Shown here: in pieces, positions 1-8,460 of the stretch
Numbering within the stretch: position 1 is the stretch's first letter
How the letters are laid out: each line of letters begins with the position of its first letter
From: Streptomyces sp. ATexAB-D23
GTDB lineage: Bacteria; Actinomycetota; Actinomycetes; Streptomycetales; Streptomycetaceae
Length of the DNA stretch: 64,000 bases
Direction: 5' to 3'
NCBI RefSeq assembly: GCF_000373645.1
Contig: NZ_KB892035.1
Location: 282,466 to 346,465, forward strand
The notes under the pieces: model-generated
What the model was told of the DNA's origin: nothing
Databases searched by the model: none
What the model saw: the letters and a program-made list of their open reading frames with translations, nothing else
Position numbers and translations under genes: made by a program

Positions 1-1082
1 CCCTGCTGGCGGGCGGCGAGGACGGGAGCGCCCCGGACTGGGCGCCCGCGCTGCTGGAGCTGATGGACGAGCAGTTCGACGTGCGTACAGCCCTGCTGGG
101 CGCGCTCGACCGGATCGCGCCGGACAGCCCGGCCGGGGTGGAGCGACTGCTGCTGCGGGTGCCGCTGCCGTTCACCGGCACGCAGTCGCTGCCGCATCTG
201 CGGATGTGCGCCGGGGCGCCGGAGGCCAAGGCCGGCTGCGGCGCCGACCGGGTGGCGGCGCTGCAAAGGGTTCTGCGGGCCGGCGGGATGTCGCCGTTCG
301 CGGAGCCGCTGGTGCTGCGGACGGCCGTGGGCCTGGTGTGGGAGGCGGCCGCCCCGACGGCGGCCGAGGCGCGGCTGCTGCTGGAGGCCGCGACCTCGGA
401 CGCGCACCGGGCGGCCGGCACCTGGTCGCATCTGGTGGCCGCCGCGCTCGCGTCCGGTCCCGGGGACGGCGAGGCTCCCGAGCTGGCCCATGACCTGCTG
501 CGCGGCTTCCCGCAGGAGACCGGGGGCCGGGTGCGGGCGGCGCTGCTGCTGCTCGATTTCGCCCGCGAGGTGGGCTCGGGGGCCGCCGAGCCGGAGTGGG
601 CCGAGCGGGTGCGGGCGCTGCGGGCGGAGGCCGAGCCGGTGGAGCCCGGGGTGCTCGGGCAGGCGTGCGACGCGGTGGCCGGGCGGCTGCTGGCGCCGGA
701 GCGGCCCGAGGCGGAGCTGTACGCCCTGGTGCACAGCGGCGACGCGGACCTGATCGCCGCCTACGACCGGGCCGCGCGCGGTGACAGCGTCCGGGCCCGG
801 CTGGCGGCCGACTCCGCGTACGCCGCCGACTGCTTCACCGTCTGGACGGCCCATCCGCACGCCGGCCCCGCCTGGAGCGGGGTCGCCGGGGCGCTGCTGG
901 AGGAGGTGCTGCGCCCGGTGGTGCGGGGGCTGCCCGCCGACCGGGTCGCGGCGGTCGAGGAGGCCGTCGGCAGCTCGGGCAGCAGCGTCCGGGCGGAGGC
1001 CTTCCGGGACTGGAACCGCCGGGAGCGCCGCGGCCTGAGCCGGCTGGGCCGGCGCATCGCGGGCCGGGTGCGGCGGTCCTGA
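1..1082 (+). CDS. Uncharacterised alpha-helical protein, 5' end outside window
   Basis: The reading frame is open from base 3 with no start codon that must be used, so the gene very probably begins upstream of the window; an in-frame ATG at 63 is less likely to be its start. About 359 residues are visible. They are rich in Ala, Leu, Glu and Arg, with long stretches of amphipathic helix, no signal peptide, no membrane segment and no catalytic motif I recognise. The C-terminus is very basic (RRERRGL...GRRIAGRVRRS). The repeated helical character suggests a HEAT-like or scaffold protein, but that is inference only. I cannot name the family. Confidence 0.7.
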   Translation, partial: LLAGGEDGSAPDWAPALLELMDEQFDVRTALLGALDRIAPDSPAGVERLLLRVPLPFTGTQSLPHLRMCAGAPEAKAGCGADRVAALQRVLRAGGMSPFAEPLVLRTAVGLVWEAAAPTAAEARLLLEAATSDAHRAAGTWSHLVAAALASGPGDGEAPELAHDLLRGFPQETGGRVRAALLLLDFAREVGSGAAEPEWAERVRALRAEAEPVEPGVLGQACDAVAGRLLAPERPEAELYALVHSGDADLIAAYDRAARGDSVRARLAADSAYAADCFTVWTAHPHAGPAWSGVAGALLEEVLRPVVRGLPADRVAAVEEAVGSSGSSVRAEAFRDWNRRERRGLSRLGRRIAGRVRRS

Positions 1083-1179
1083 GCGTGGCGCGGGGGCGCC
1101 CGCGCGTCGCGGTACCGTGGTGGTCACCGATCTCGTGCGCCCTCCTGGCGGGCTGCGTGAACCCCAGGAGGAGCAGCAC

Positions 1180-1641
1180 ATGACGACGAACCGCGGCCGC
1201 AAGGACGTCATCCGGGACCGGATGGCGGGGACCGGTGAGTCGTACAACGTGGCCGCCCGCAATCTCAAGGCGATGAAGGACATGGGCGCCACGCGGGAGG
1301 CCGTCCTCACCCAGCGCTGGCGGCCGGCCGACTCCCTGGACGTGCCCTGCCCCTGCGGCGGCACCTGCGAGCCGGGCGAGCGGTGCGCGCGCTGTCACGC
1401 GCCGCACCGGCACGTGGCGCGCTACCCGGGCAGCACGACCGAGGTGGAGACCTGGGTGGACCGGTACGAGTGCCTGGGCTGCCCGGCCTCGTACACCCTG
1501 ACCGTCGTCCTGCCCGGCCGCCCGTGGGGTGTCGCGGAGACCGTGGTCCAGGGCGGCGCGGCGGAGCCGGTGGTGCGGGCGCGGGTCTTTCCCGGCGTCG
1601 CGCACCCGCTGCTGCGGCAGGAGGAGCCGCACGAGGACTGA
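1180..1641 (+). CDS. Hypothetical zinc-ribbon-like protein
   Basis: A 153-residue protein of unknown function. ATG 1180 is chosen because a strong ribosome site (caggaggag, 1165-1173) precedes it; the frame is open further upstream but without a comparable site. The N-terminus is basic and carries RDRMAGTGESYNVAARNL, a helix-forming motif that I have seen attached to various small actinobacterial proteins. The middle has CPCGGTC, RCARCH and YECLGC, which is seven cysteines in CxC/CxxC pairs and fits a structural zinc ribbon. It reads toward msrB, which is convergent, with a 30-base gap. No catalytic residues are evident. Confidence 0.75.
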   Translation: MTTNRGRKDVIRDRMAGTGESYNVAARNLKAMKDMGATREAVLTQRWRPADSLDVPCPCGGTCEPGERCARCHAPHRHVARYPGSTTEVETWVDRYECLGCPASYTLTVVLPGRPWGVAETVVQGGAAEPVVRARVFPGVAHPLLRQEEPHED

Positions 1642-1671
1642 CGCGGCGCACCGGTCCCCGTACGGGCCGGA

Positions 1672-2076
1672 TCAGTCCCGCGGCGTCAGCCGCAGGGAGA
1701 TCGAGTTGATGCAGTACCGCTGGTCGGTCGGGGTGGGGTAGCCCTCGCCCTCGAAGACATGGCCCAGGTGCGAGCCGCAGCGGGCGCAGCGGACCTCGGT
1801 GCGGACCATGCCGTGGCTGCGGTCCTGGATCAGTTCGACCGCGTCGGTGTCCTTGGGGTCGTAGAAGGACGGCCAGCCGCAGTGCGACTCGAATTTCGTG
1901 TCGGAGCGGAACAGCTCCGCGCCGCAGGCACGGCAGGAGTAGACACCGGCGGTTTTGGTGTCGGTGTACTCACCGACGAAGGCGGGCTCGGTGCCCGCCT
2001 TGCGCAGCACCGCGTACTCGGCGGCGGTGAGCTCCTTGCGCCACTGCTCGTCCGGCTTCTCGACGTCGTACGCCAC
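1672..2076 (-). CDS. msrB: Peptide-methionine (R)-S-oxide reductase
   Basis: MsrB reduces the R epimer of methionine sulfoxide in damaged proteins, using thioredoxin. The 134-residue length is normal for the single-domain cytosolic enzyme. Visible hallmarks are two zinc-binding CxxC pairs (SCRACG and RCARCG), the W/F-rich active-site strand HCGWPSFYDP, GHVFEGEG, and the C-terminal RYCINSISL in which Cys is the catalytic residue. ATG 2076 gives the usual start (MAYDVEKPDEQWRKEL). Its start lies only 11 bases from the end of murC on the same strand, so the two are probably co-transcribed. Confidence 0.95.
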   Translation of the reverse strand: MAYDVEKPDEQWRKELTAAEYAVLRKAGTEPAFVGEYTDTKTAGVYSCRACGAELFRSDTKFESHCGWPSFYDPKDTDAVELIQDRSHGMVRTEVRCARCGSHLGHVFEGEGYPTPTDQRYCINSISLRLTPRD

Positions 2077-2087
2077 GGGTGGCTCCT

Positions 2088-3485
2088 TCAGCTCGACAGG
2101 TGGTCCAGGATCTGCGGGCCGAGGTCGGTGACGTCGCCCGCTCCCATGGTGAGAACGAGGTCGCCGGGCTTCGCCATTCCCGCGACGGCCTCGGGGACCT
2201 CCGCCTTGTCGTGGACGGCGGTGACGTCGGCGCCGGCGGCCCGCGCGGCGTCGATGATCAGGGCGCTGGTGACGCCGGGGACCGGGTCCTCGCGGGCCGG
2301 GTAGATGTCCAGGACCACGGAGGCGTCGGCGAGGGCGAGGGCCTGGCCCATCTCGGTGCCCAGCTCCTGGGTGCGGGAGAACAGGTGGGGCTGGAAGACG
2401 ACGAGGAGCCGGGCGTCGGAGGCGGCGCCGCGCATGGCCTCCAGGTCGGCGGTCATCTCGGTGGGGTGGTGGGCGTAGCTGTCGATGACCTGGACGCCGG
2501 CCGCCTCGCCCTTGAGCTGGAGGCGGCGCTTGACCCCGGTGTACTTGCCGAGGGCCGAGGCGAGGTTGTGGGCGGGGATGCCGAGGGCGATGCCCGACGC
2601 GAGGGCGGCGACGGCGTTGAGGGCGTAGTGGCGGCCGGGGACCGAGACCGCGAAGGTGAGGAACTTGCCGCCCAGGACCACCGTGACCTCGCTGGTCAGG
2701 CCGCGCGGGGTGATCTTGTGGACGCGTACGTCGGCGGCCTCGGACTCGCCGTAGGTGACGACCGTGAGCGCGGGCAGGGCGGCGCGCACCCGGCGGGTCA
2801 GTTCGACGGCGCCGGACTGGTCTGCGGAGACGACCAGGGTGCCGCCGGGGACGATCTTGCCGGCGAAGGTCTCGAAGGACTCGTGGATCTCGTCCATCGA
2901 GGCGTAGTTCGCGTGGTGGTCCAGCTCGGCGTTGAGGACGATCGCGACGTCGGGGTCGTACTTGTGGAAGCTGCGGTCGCTCTCGTCGGCCTCGGCGACG
3001 AAGATGTCGCCCTCGCCGTGCGTGGCGTTGGTGCCGGGGCCCGCCAGGTCGCCGCCGATCGCGTACGAGGGGTCGAGGCCCAGCTCGCTCAGGGCGACGG
3101 CCAGCATCGACGTGGTCGTCGTCTTGCCGTGGGTGCCCGCGACGGCGATGGAGCGCACTCCGTGCATGAGGGAGGCCAGCGCGTCGGAGCGGTGCACGAC
3201 GGGGACCGACAGCTCCCCGGCGCGCACCAGCTCCGGGTTGTCGGCGCGGATGGCGCTGGAGACGACCACGCAGGTGGCGTCGTCGGCCAGGTGTCCGGCG
3301 GCGTGCCCGATGTGGACGGTCGCCCCCAGCGCGCGCAGCGCCTCGGCGGTCGGGGACTCCTTGGCGTCGCTGCCCGCGACCTTCGCGCCGCGCTGGGCGA
3401 GGATCTTCGCGATGCCCGACATTCCGGCGCCGCCGATGCCGATGAAGTGCGGTCGTTCCATGGCGGCGGGAATGCCGGGTGCCAT
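2088..3485 (-). CDS. murC: UDP-N-acetylmuramate--L-alanine ligase
   Basis: MurC adds L-alanine to UDP-MurNAc with ATP, the first amino-acid step of peptidoglycan stem-peptide synthesis in the cytoplasm. The 465-residue protein has the N-terminal Rossmann loop GIGGAGMSGIA (about residues 16-26), the Mur-ligase P-loop GTHGKTTT (117-124), and the central-domain segments EADESD and NAELDHHANY. The C-terminal domain carries DSYAHHPTE and FQPHLFSRT. The length and domain order are those of a full MurC. The gene stands away from the main dcw/mur cluster and is followed closely by msrB, which is the usual Streptomyces arrangement as far as I recall. Confidence 0.96.
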   Translation of the reverse strand: MAPGIPAAMERPHFIGIGGAGMSGIAKILAQRGAKVAGSDAKESPTAEALRALGATVHIGHAAGHLADDATCVVVSSAIRADNPELVRAGELSVPVVHRSDALASLMHGVRSIAVAGTHGKTTTTSMLAVALSELGLDPSYAIGGDLAGPGTNATHGEGDIFVAEADESDRSFHKYDPDVAIVLNAELDHHANYASMDEIHESFETFAGKIVPGGTLVVSADQSGAVELTRRVRAALPALTVVTYGESEAADVRVHKITPRGLTSEVTVVLGGKFLTFAVSVPGRHYALNAVAALASGIALGIPAHNLASALGKYTGVKRRLQLKGEAAGVQVIDSYAHHPTEMTADLEAMRGAASDARLLVVFQPHLFSRTQELGTEMGQALALADASVVLDIYPAREDPVPGVTSALIIDAARAAGADVTAVHDKAEVPEAVAGMAKPGDLVLTMGAGDVTDLGPQILDHLSS

Positions 3486-3546
3486 CTGTGCTCCTCAGGG
3501 TCCTTGGGTCTGCGGGCCGGTGCCACTCCGGGGCCGCCGCCCCAGC

Positions 3547-4017
3547 CTATTCGCTGTGCGCGAAGAGCTTGAGCACCGGGACGCCGACCTTGTGCCGGGC
3601 GCGGGAGGCCCAGTCGCGGTGGAAGAACTCCTCGACGTAGTGGGGTGCGGTCAGCACGATGACCTCGTCGGCCTCGGACTCCTCGACCACGGTGGTGAGC
3701 TTGTCCAGGGGGTGGTTCTCGATCACCTGTCCGACGGCCTCGGAGCCCGCCTGGCGCAGGGCCTCCAGGGACACCTGGAGGGCGAGCTCGGCGGATTCCC
3801 TGGCGTTCTTGCCCTCGGGCTCCTCGCTCTCGCGGGCCGCTTCCTTCAGTTCGCCCATCGCGAGGTCGTCAATGGCCCGCAGGAGCACATCCGCCTGGTC
3901 GCCGCGCGGCTGCATGAGGACGACGAAGGACGTCGAATCGTCGCCGTGCAGGGTGGTGACGAATTCGACGTCCCCGGACGTGAGGGCCTTCTCGATCATC
4001 AAAACGCTGGTGAACAC
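3547..4017 (-). CDS. Small conserved protein annotated in databases as indole-3-glycerol phosphate synthase
   Basis: A 156-residue cytosolic protein with start GTG 4017 (VFTSVLMIEKAL); an in-frame ATG at 3999 is the alternative. Streptomyces homologues are often labelled indole-3-glycerol phosphate synthase, but the sequence is far too short for the TrpC barrel and lacks its motifs. It has an acidic, helical middle (KEAARESEEPEGKNARESAELALQ) and ends with strand-helix segments such as EADEVIVLTAPHYVEEFFHRDWASRARHKVGVPVLKLFAH, reminiscent of the universal-stress-protein fold (inference). It lies upstream of murC on the same strand with a 61-base gap and may share its transcript. Confidence 0.8.
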   Translation of the reverse strand: MFTSVLMIEKALTSGDVEFVTTLHGDDSTSFVVLMQPRGDQADVLLRAIDDLAMGELKEAARESEEPEGKNARESAELALQVSLEALRQAGSEAVGQVIENHPLDKLTTVVEESEADEVIVLTAPHYVEEFFHRDWASRARHKVGVPVLKLFAHSE

Positions 4018-4215
4018 CACAGGAGCCCTTCTCTTCAGCAACCGTCGCCGGTCGCTGCTGAAACCATCCTTCCCCGTGCTCGCACGGGGTCTGCGAGATC
4101 CATTCTGCCCACGGATCGCTAACCGGAACGGGATATTCCGCTGATTGACGCCCGCCGGGGCAGTACGGGAGAGCCGCGCGCCGCCCCTGGCGGCCATTCG
4201 GGCGGCGGCCGTGCG

Positions 4216-4980
4216 TCAGCTCCGGCGGTACCGGGAGAAGAGGAAACCGTCCTCCTCCAGCAGGGAAGCCAAGGCGAATCGTTTCGGCACGGTGACGGCG
4301 GGCCCGCCCGCGATCCGCTGGGCGTCACCGGCCGTGAGCAGGGGCGCGACGGTCAGGCACAGCTCGTCCAGCACCCCCGCCGCCACGAACTGCCCGAGCA
4401 GCCGGGGCCCGCCCTCCGTCAGCAGCCTGCGCAGCCCCCGGTCGGCCAGCTCCCGCACGGTCCTGGCGGGGTCGACGCGCGAGCCCTCCCCCGCGATCAC
4501 CACGTCGGCGCCGGCCTTCCGGGCCGCCGTGATCCGGTCGGGCGGGGCGCCCGCACCGGTCAGCACGAGCGTCGGGACGAGCGGGGAGACGAACAGCGGG
4601 AGCGAGAAGTCCAGGTCCAGGCTGCCGCTCACCACGGCGACGGCCGGGGCGGGGCCCTGGCCGGCCGCCGCCCGCCGCGCCGCGAAGGCCTCCCGGGCGC
4701 GGGCCGGCCGGTACCCCTCCAGGCGTACGGTCTCCGCGCCCGCGATCACCACGTCGGCCAGACCGCGCAGGGTGCCGAAGATCCGCATGTCGCTCTCGCA
4801 GGAGATCGGCTGGGAGCGGCCGTCGTGCTGGGCGGCCCCGTCGAGGGTCGACACCATGTTGGCGCGCAGCCAGGGGCCCTCCGTGCCGGGATAGGCGTAG
4901 GCGTCGGCGAGGTCGTCCAGGCTCCACGCGCGCGGGGCGTCGGCCGCTGTCAGGTCGGTCACAGGGAACAGGCGTCGCAT
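4216..4980 (-). CDS. RibD C-terminal-domain (pyrimidine reductase family) protein
   Basis: A 254-residue NADPH-dependent reductase of the dihydrofolate-reductase-like fold that forms the C-terminal half of RibD. Evidence is WLRANMVSTLDGAAQHDGRSQPIS near the N-terminus (substrate and cofactor strand), LADVVIAGAETVRLEGYRP, and LLTEGGPRLLGQFVAAGVLDELCLTVAPLL near the C-terminus. There is no N-terminal deaminase domain, so it is a stand-alone reductase. It might act in riboflavin/deazaflavin-type pathways or on another substrate; the substrate cannot be read from sequence. Start ATG 4980 (MRRLFPVTDL) is preferred over an in-frame codon at 5031. It is divergent from zapE with 36 bases between start codons. 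Confidence 0.88.
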   Translation of the reverse strand: MRRLFPVTDLTAADAPRAWSLDDLADAYAYPGTEGPWLRANMVSTLDGAAQHDGRSQPISCESDMRIFGTLRGLADVVIAGAETVRLEGYRPARAREAFAARRAAAGQGPAPAVAVVSGSLDLDFSLPLFVSPLVPTLVLTGAGAPPDRITAARKAGADVVIAGEGSRVDPARTVRELADRGLRRLLTEGGPRLLGQFVAAGVLDELCLTVAPLLTAGDAQRIAGGPAVTVPKRFALASLLEEDGFLFSRYRRS

Positions 4981-5016
4981 GTGCGGCAGTCTGACACGGC
5001 CGTAAGCTTGACGGTT

Positions 5017-6159
5017 GTGTCGTCCTCCCACGCCGTGCCGGGGTCAAGCCCCATAGCCGAAACGGCCCCGCTGTCCCTGTGCGCCCGCGAGCCGCACGTC
5101 CCCGCCGACCGTCTGGTCGCGGAGATGGTGCCACCGCCGCGCTTCGACTCGGTACGTTTCGATACGTACGTACCCGACCCGAACCAGCCGAGCCAGACCG
5201 AGGCGGTCCGGGTCCTGAGCGACTTCGCCGCCGGGCTCGGCGGGGCGCACGCCTCCGGGTCCGGCAAATCCGCAAGAGCGCGAAACGCGTCCCGTGAGGG
5301 GCGGTGGCGGGCGGCGGGCGGGCTGTTCGGGCGCAGGACGGCGGTCCGGGCCTCCGGTCCGCGCGGGGTGTATCTCGACGGCGGTTACGGCGTCGGCAAG
5401 ACCCATCTGCTCGCCTCGCTCTGGCACGCCACGCCGGCCGCGCCCTCGCTGAAGGCGTTCGGGACGTTCGTGGAGCTGACGAACCTGGTGGGCGCGCTCG
5501 GCTTCCAGCAGACCGTGCGGACGCTGAGCGAGCACCGGCTGCTGTGCATCGACGAGTTCGAGCTGGACGACCCGGGCGACACCGTGCTGGTGTCCTCGCT
5601 GCTGAGCCGACTGGTCGAGGCGGGGGTGGCGCTCGCCGCGACCTCCAACACGCTGCCCGGCAAGCTCGGCGAGGGCCGGTTCGCGGCGGCCGACTTCCTG
5701 CGGGAGATCCAGGGGCTCTCCGCGCACTTCCGCCCCCTGCGCATCGACGGCGAGGACTACCGCCACCGCGGTCTGCCCGACGCCCCGCCGCCCTACTCGG
5801 ACGAGCAGGTCACCAAGGCGGCGTACGCCACCGACGGCGCCAGCCTGGACGACTTCCCCGCGCTGCTCGACCATCTGGCCCGGGTCCACCCGAGCCGGTA
5901 CGGCGCGCTGACGGACGGGCTGCGGGCGGTGTGCCTGACCGAGGTGCGGCCGGTGCCCGACCAGTCGACCGCGCTGCGGCTGGTGGTGCTCGCCGACCGG
6001 CTGTACGACCGGGAGGTGCCGGTGCTCGCGTCCGGGCTGCCGTTCGACCGGCTGTTCAGTGAGGAGATGCTGAACGGCGGGTACCGGAAGAAGTACTTCC
6101 GGGCGATCTCCAGGCTGACCGCGCTGGCGCGGGACGCGAAGGGGCTGGTGGAGCAGTAG
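5017..6159 (+). CDS. zapE: AFG1-like ATPase / cell division protein ZapE
   Basis: A 380-residue AFG1/ZapE-family P-loop ATPase. In proteobacteria ZapE associates with the division ring and AFG1 with mitochondrial proteostasis; the actinobacterial role is unproven. The Walker A region is YLDGGYGVGKTHLLASLWH and Walker B is RLLCIDEFELDDPGDT, followed by a sensor segment VALAATSNTLPGKLGEGRF and the family-typical HFRPLRIDGEDYRHRGL. GTG 5017 is the most probable start, because the frame open upstream overlaps the divergent reductase gene. The insert rich in Ser, Gly and Arg before Walker A (about residues 75-115) is unusually long and probably disordered. Confidence 0.9.
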   Translation: MSSSHAVPGSSPIAETAPLSLCAREPHVPADRLVAEMVPPPRFDSVRFDTYVPDPNQPSQTEAVRVLSDFAAGLGGAHASGSGKSARARNASREGRWRAAGGLFGRRTAVRASGPRGVYLDGGYGVGKTHLLASLWHATPAAPSLKAFGTFVELTNLVGALGFQQTVRTLSEHRLLCIDEFELDDPGDTVLVSSLLSRLVEAGVALAATSNTLPGKLGEGRFAAADFLREIQGLSAHFRPLRIDGEDYRHRGLPDAPPPYSDEQVTKAAYATDGASLDDFPALLDHLARVHPSRYGALTDGLRAVCLTEVRPVPDQSTALRLVVLADRLYDREVPVLASGLPFDRLFSEEMLNGGYRKKYFRAISRLTALARDAKGLVEQ

Positions 6160-6251
6160 GTTCGGGGGCGTAGGACGTACCACCGGCCGGGCACGACGGT
6201 GTGCCCCGCCGTTCTTCGTACCACCGCGCATTCCGTTTGAAGGGAACCAGC

Positions 6252-6677
6252 ATGGCTACCACGCGTCAGGCGCACACGGTCTGGGAAGGCAACCTCCTTG
6301 AGGGCAAGGGCGTCGTCACGTTCGACTCCTCCGGGATCGGTGACTACCCGGTCTCCTGGCCGTCCCGCGCCGAGCAGGCGAACGGGAAGACCAGCCCGGA
6401 GGAGCTGATCGCCGCGGCCCACTCCAGCTGCTTCTCGATGGCCCTCTCCAACGGTCTCGCCTCGGCCGGCACCCCGCCGACCCGGCTGGACACCAAGGCC
6501 GAGGTCACGTTCCAGCCGGGCACCGGCATCACGGGCATCCACCTCACCGTGGAGGGCAAGGTGCCGGGTCTCGACGAGGCCGGCTTCGCCAAGGCGGCCG
6601 AGGAAGCGAAGGCGAACTGCCCGGTCAGCCAGGCCCTGTCGGGCACCACGATCACGCTGAGCGCCTCGCTCGCCTGA
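6252..6677 (+). CDS. OsmC-family organic hydroperoxide reductase
   Basis: A 141-residue OsmC/Ohr-fold thiol peroxidase that detoxifies organic hydroperoxides. The two redox cysteines are visible in AAHSSCFSMALSNGL and EEAKANCPVSQAL, separated by the expected distance. The N-terminal MATTRQAHTVWEGNLLEGKGVV matches the OsmC rather than the Ohr subgroup. ATG 6252 follows a purine-rich site (gaaggga). It stands alone between zapE and a strong stem-loop at 6689-6729. Confidence 0.93.
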   Translation: MATTRQAHTVWEGNLLEGKGVVTFDSSGIGDYPVSWPSRAEQANGKTSPEELIAAAHSSCFSMALSNGLASAGTPPTRLDTKAEVTFQPGTGITGIHLTVEGKVPGLDEAGFAKAAEEAKANCPVSQALSGTTITLSASLA

Positions 6678-6688
6678 TCCTCTCCCCC

Positions 6689-6729
6689 GTGTCCCCGGGC
6701 GGGCGCCCCGCGCGCCGGCCCGGGGACAC
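6689..6729 (+). terminator. Stem-loop terminator after osmC
   Basis: GTGTCCCCGGGC at 6689-6700 pairs perfectly with GCCCGGGGACAC at 6718-6729 around a GC-rich 17-base loop. There is no clear U-run, as is common in Streptomyces. Confidence 0.7.
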
Positions 6730-6750
6730 GGCTGTTCCCGGGCCGGCCGT

Positions 6751-6814
6751 GTTCACCTTCCGGCCATCTTGAATCCTCCTGCAATACACCCGGGTTTCTC
6801 ATCGCTTCCTCATC
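6751..6814 (+). promoter_or_regulatory. Possible PHO-box-like and second 11-bp direct-repeat sites upstream of the VTC operon
   Basis: GTTCACCTTCC (6751-6761) is followed directly by GGCCATCTTGA (6762-6772). These are two 11-bp units resembling the GTTCAYYYR direct repeats of Streptomyces PhoP boxes; the second unit is degenerate. A separate repeat, CTCATC at 6798-6803 and 6809-6814, is also spaced exactly 11 bp, the period of OmpR-family response-regulator sites. Both lie 60-125 bases upstream of the GTG at 6875. The assignment is by eye and is not scored against a matrix. Confidence 0.4.
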
Positions 6815-6874
6815 CGTCGTTGGTTGCGTATCGCGGGCCGGCCGGTCCGGCACGGACGACGAAGGAGGCGCACG

Positions 6875-7786
6875 GTGTCGCAACCCGACACGGCTCCGCC
6901 CGGAGGGCCCGCCCAGGGGCGCCCCACGGGCACGGAGGACCCCCCACCGCTGCATGTGGCGAGCAGGCTGCACGCCTTCAACAGATACGAGCTCAAATAC
7001 CTGGTCCCCGTGGACCTGGCCGCGGACCTCCGCGACGAACTCGCGGAGCGGATGGACCGCGACCTGAACAGTCCGGTCGGCGGTTACGGCGTGTGGAGCC
7101 TGTACTACGACTCCCCCGAACTGCGGTTCTACTGGGAGAAGATCGAGGGCCTGAAGTTCCGCCGCAAGCTGCGCATCAGGCACTACGGCGATCCGGTCGG
7201 GGTCACGGACGACTCCCCGGTCTGCGTCGAGGTCAAACAGCGCGTCAACCGGGTCACCCAGAAGCGCCGCATCACCCTGCCCTACGGCACGGCCCGTCAG
7301 CTCTGCGACGAGCGGCGGACGGTGGAGCACGCGCCGAACGAGCGCGCGTTCATCCATGAGGTGCTCGACCTGGTCGTACGGTTCAACCTCCGGCCCACCG
7401 CGATGACCGGGTACCAGCGCGAGGCGCTGGTCGGGCGCGCGTCGGACACCGGGCTGCGGGTCACCTTCGACCGGCGTATCCGGGGCCGCGACCGCGACTT
7501 CCACTTCGGGCAGGCGAATCCGGAGAACCGGTTCACCGTCCCGCCGCACATGTCGGTGATGGAGATCAAGGTCAACGAGCGCACCCCGCACTGGATCACC
7601 GACCTGGCGGCCCGCCGCAACCTCAGCCTCATCCGGGTCTCCAAGTACGTCCAGTCCATCGAGGCGTTCGGGCTGGCACCCCGCTCCGTCTTCCATCTCG
7701 ACGAGGCGGCCTGCCCGCCGCCCGCCACCCCTCTCGACACGCGGCTGCCGGCACAGGTGTCGCCGGTGAAAGCAGGAGCACAGTGA
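6875..7786 (+). CDS. VTC-domain polyphosphate polymerase-like protein
   Basis: A 303-residue soluble protein with a VTC domain, the tunnel-shaped catalytic domain that polymerises polyphosphate in yeast Vtc4. The substrate-contacting basic and acidic strands are visible: RYELKYLV (37-44), KFRRKLRIRHYG, CVEVKQRVNRVTQKRR and VMEIKVNERTPHW. GTG 6875 follows a strong ribosome site (gaaggaggcg, 6861-6870). Its stop overlaps the GTG of the next gene (7783), so translation is coupled. Bacterial VTC proteins commonly sit with DUF4956 and CotH genes. Whether this one makes polyphosphate is inferred from the family. Confidence 0.88.
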   Translation: MSQPDTAPPGGPAQGRPTGTEDPPPLHVASRLHAFNRYELKYLVPVDLAADLRDELAERMDRDLNSPVGGYGVWSLYYDSPELRFYWEKIEGLKFRRKLRIRHYGDPVGVTDDSPVCVEVKQRVNRVTQKRRITLPYGTARQLCDERRTVEHAPNERAFIHEVLDLVVRFNLRPTAMTGYQREALVGRASDTGLRVTFDRRIRGRDRDFHFGQANPENRFTVPPHMSVMEIKVNERTPHWITDLAARRNLSLIRVSKYVQSIEAFGLAPRSVFHLDEAACPPPATPLDTRLPAQVSPVKAGAQ

Positions 7787-8460
7787 ATTTCGATCTGCAG
7801 GAACTCAGCGGGACGTTCAGCGTCACCGACGTCGTCGCGGCGATGGTGCTGTCCTTCGTCCTGAGCACGATCATCGGTTACGTCTACCGGTACACCCACC
7901 GGAACGTGTCCTACAGCCAGTCCTACGTGCAGACCCTCGTCATCGTCGGCATGATCGTCGCACTGATCATGCTGGTCGTCGGCTCCAACCTGGCACGGGC
8001 GTTCTCCCTGGTCGGCGCGTTGTCCGTGGTCCGGTTCCGTAACGCGGTCAAGGAGACCCGGGACGTCGGGTTCATCTTCCTGGCCATGGCGATCGGCATG
8101 GCCTGCGGTGCGCGCTTCTACACGCTGGCCGCGGTCGGCGCGGTCGTGATCTGCGTGGTCGTCGTCATCATGCACAAGTTCGACTGGTTCGCCCTGAACG
8201 TCCAGCGCCAGGTCGTCAAGGTCCAGGTCCCGGCGGGCGAGGACTACACCCCGGGCATCCGTGACGTCCTGATCAAGTACACGACCGAGTTCGAGCTGGT
8301 GAGCACGGAGACGATCCGCGGCGGGGCGCTGAACGAGGTGTTCTACACGGTCCGCATGAAGAAGGGCACGGAGCCCGGCGACCTGGTCACGGCGTTGCAG
8401 GAGCGCACCTCCGGCCAGCGGGTGACGGTCCTGACCGGTTACGACACCACCGACCTGTGA
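7783..8460 (+). CDS. DUF4956 membrane protein
   Basis: A 225-residue DUF4956 protein of unknown biochemical function. Three or four membrane segments are visible in the first half (VVAAMVLSFVLSTIIGYVY, TLVIVGMIVALIMLVVGSN, VGFIFLAMAIGMACG, LAAVGAVVICVVVVIMH), followed by a cytosolic or ferredoxin-like C-terminal half. The highly conserved loop LVGALSVVRFRNAVKETRDVGFIF lies between segments. It starts with GTG 7783, overlapping the VTC stop, and its own stop overlaps the CotH start at 8457, so the three genes form one coupled unit. It is a plausible membrane partner of the VTC protein. Confidence 0.9.
   Translation: MNFDLQELSGTFSVTDVVAAMVLSFVLSTIIGYVYRYTHRNVSYSQSYVQTLVIVGMIVALIMLVVGSNLARAFSLVGALSVVRFRNAVKETRDVGFIFLAMAIGMACGARFYTLAAVGAVVICVVVVIMHKFDWFALNVQRQVVKVQVPAGEDYTPGIRDVLIKYTTEFELVSTETIRGGALNEVFYTVRMKKGTEPGDLVTALQERTSGQRVTVLTGYDTTDL

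Noticed and set aside
2079..3572. 497-codon + strand frame opposite murC
   Set aside because: Gly/Val/Asp-rich antisense of MurC with no domain or start signals.
3547..4017. True indole-3-glycerol phosphate synthase (TrpC)
   Set aside because: The protein is 156 residues and lacks TrpC barrel motifs; the database name appears to be a carried-over label.
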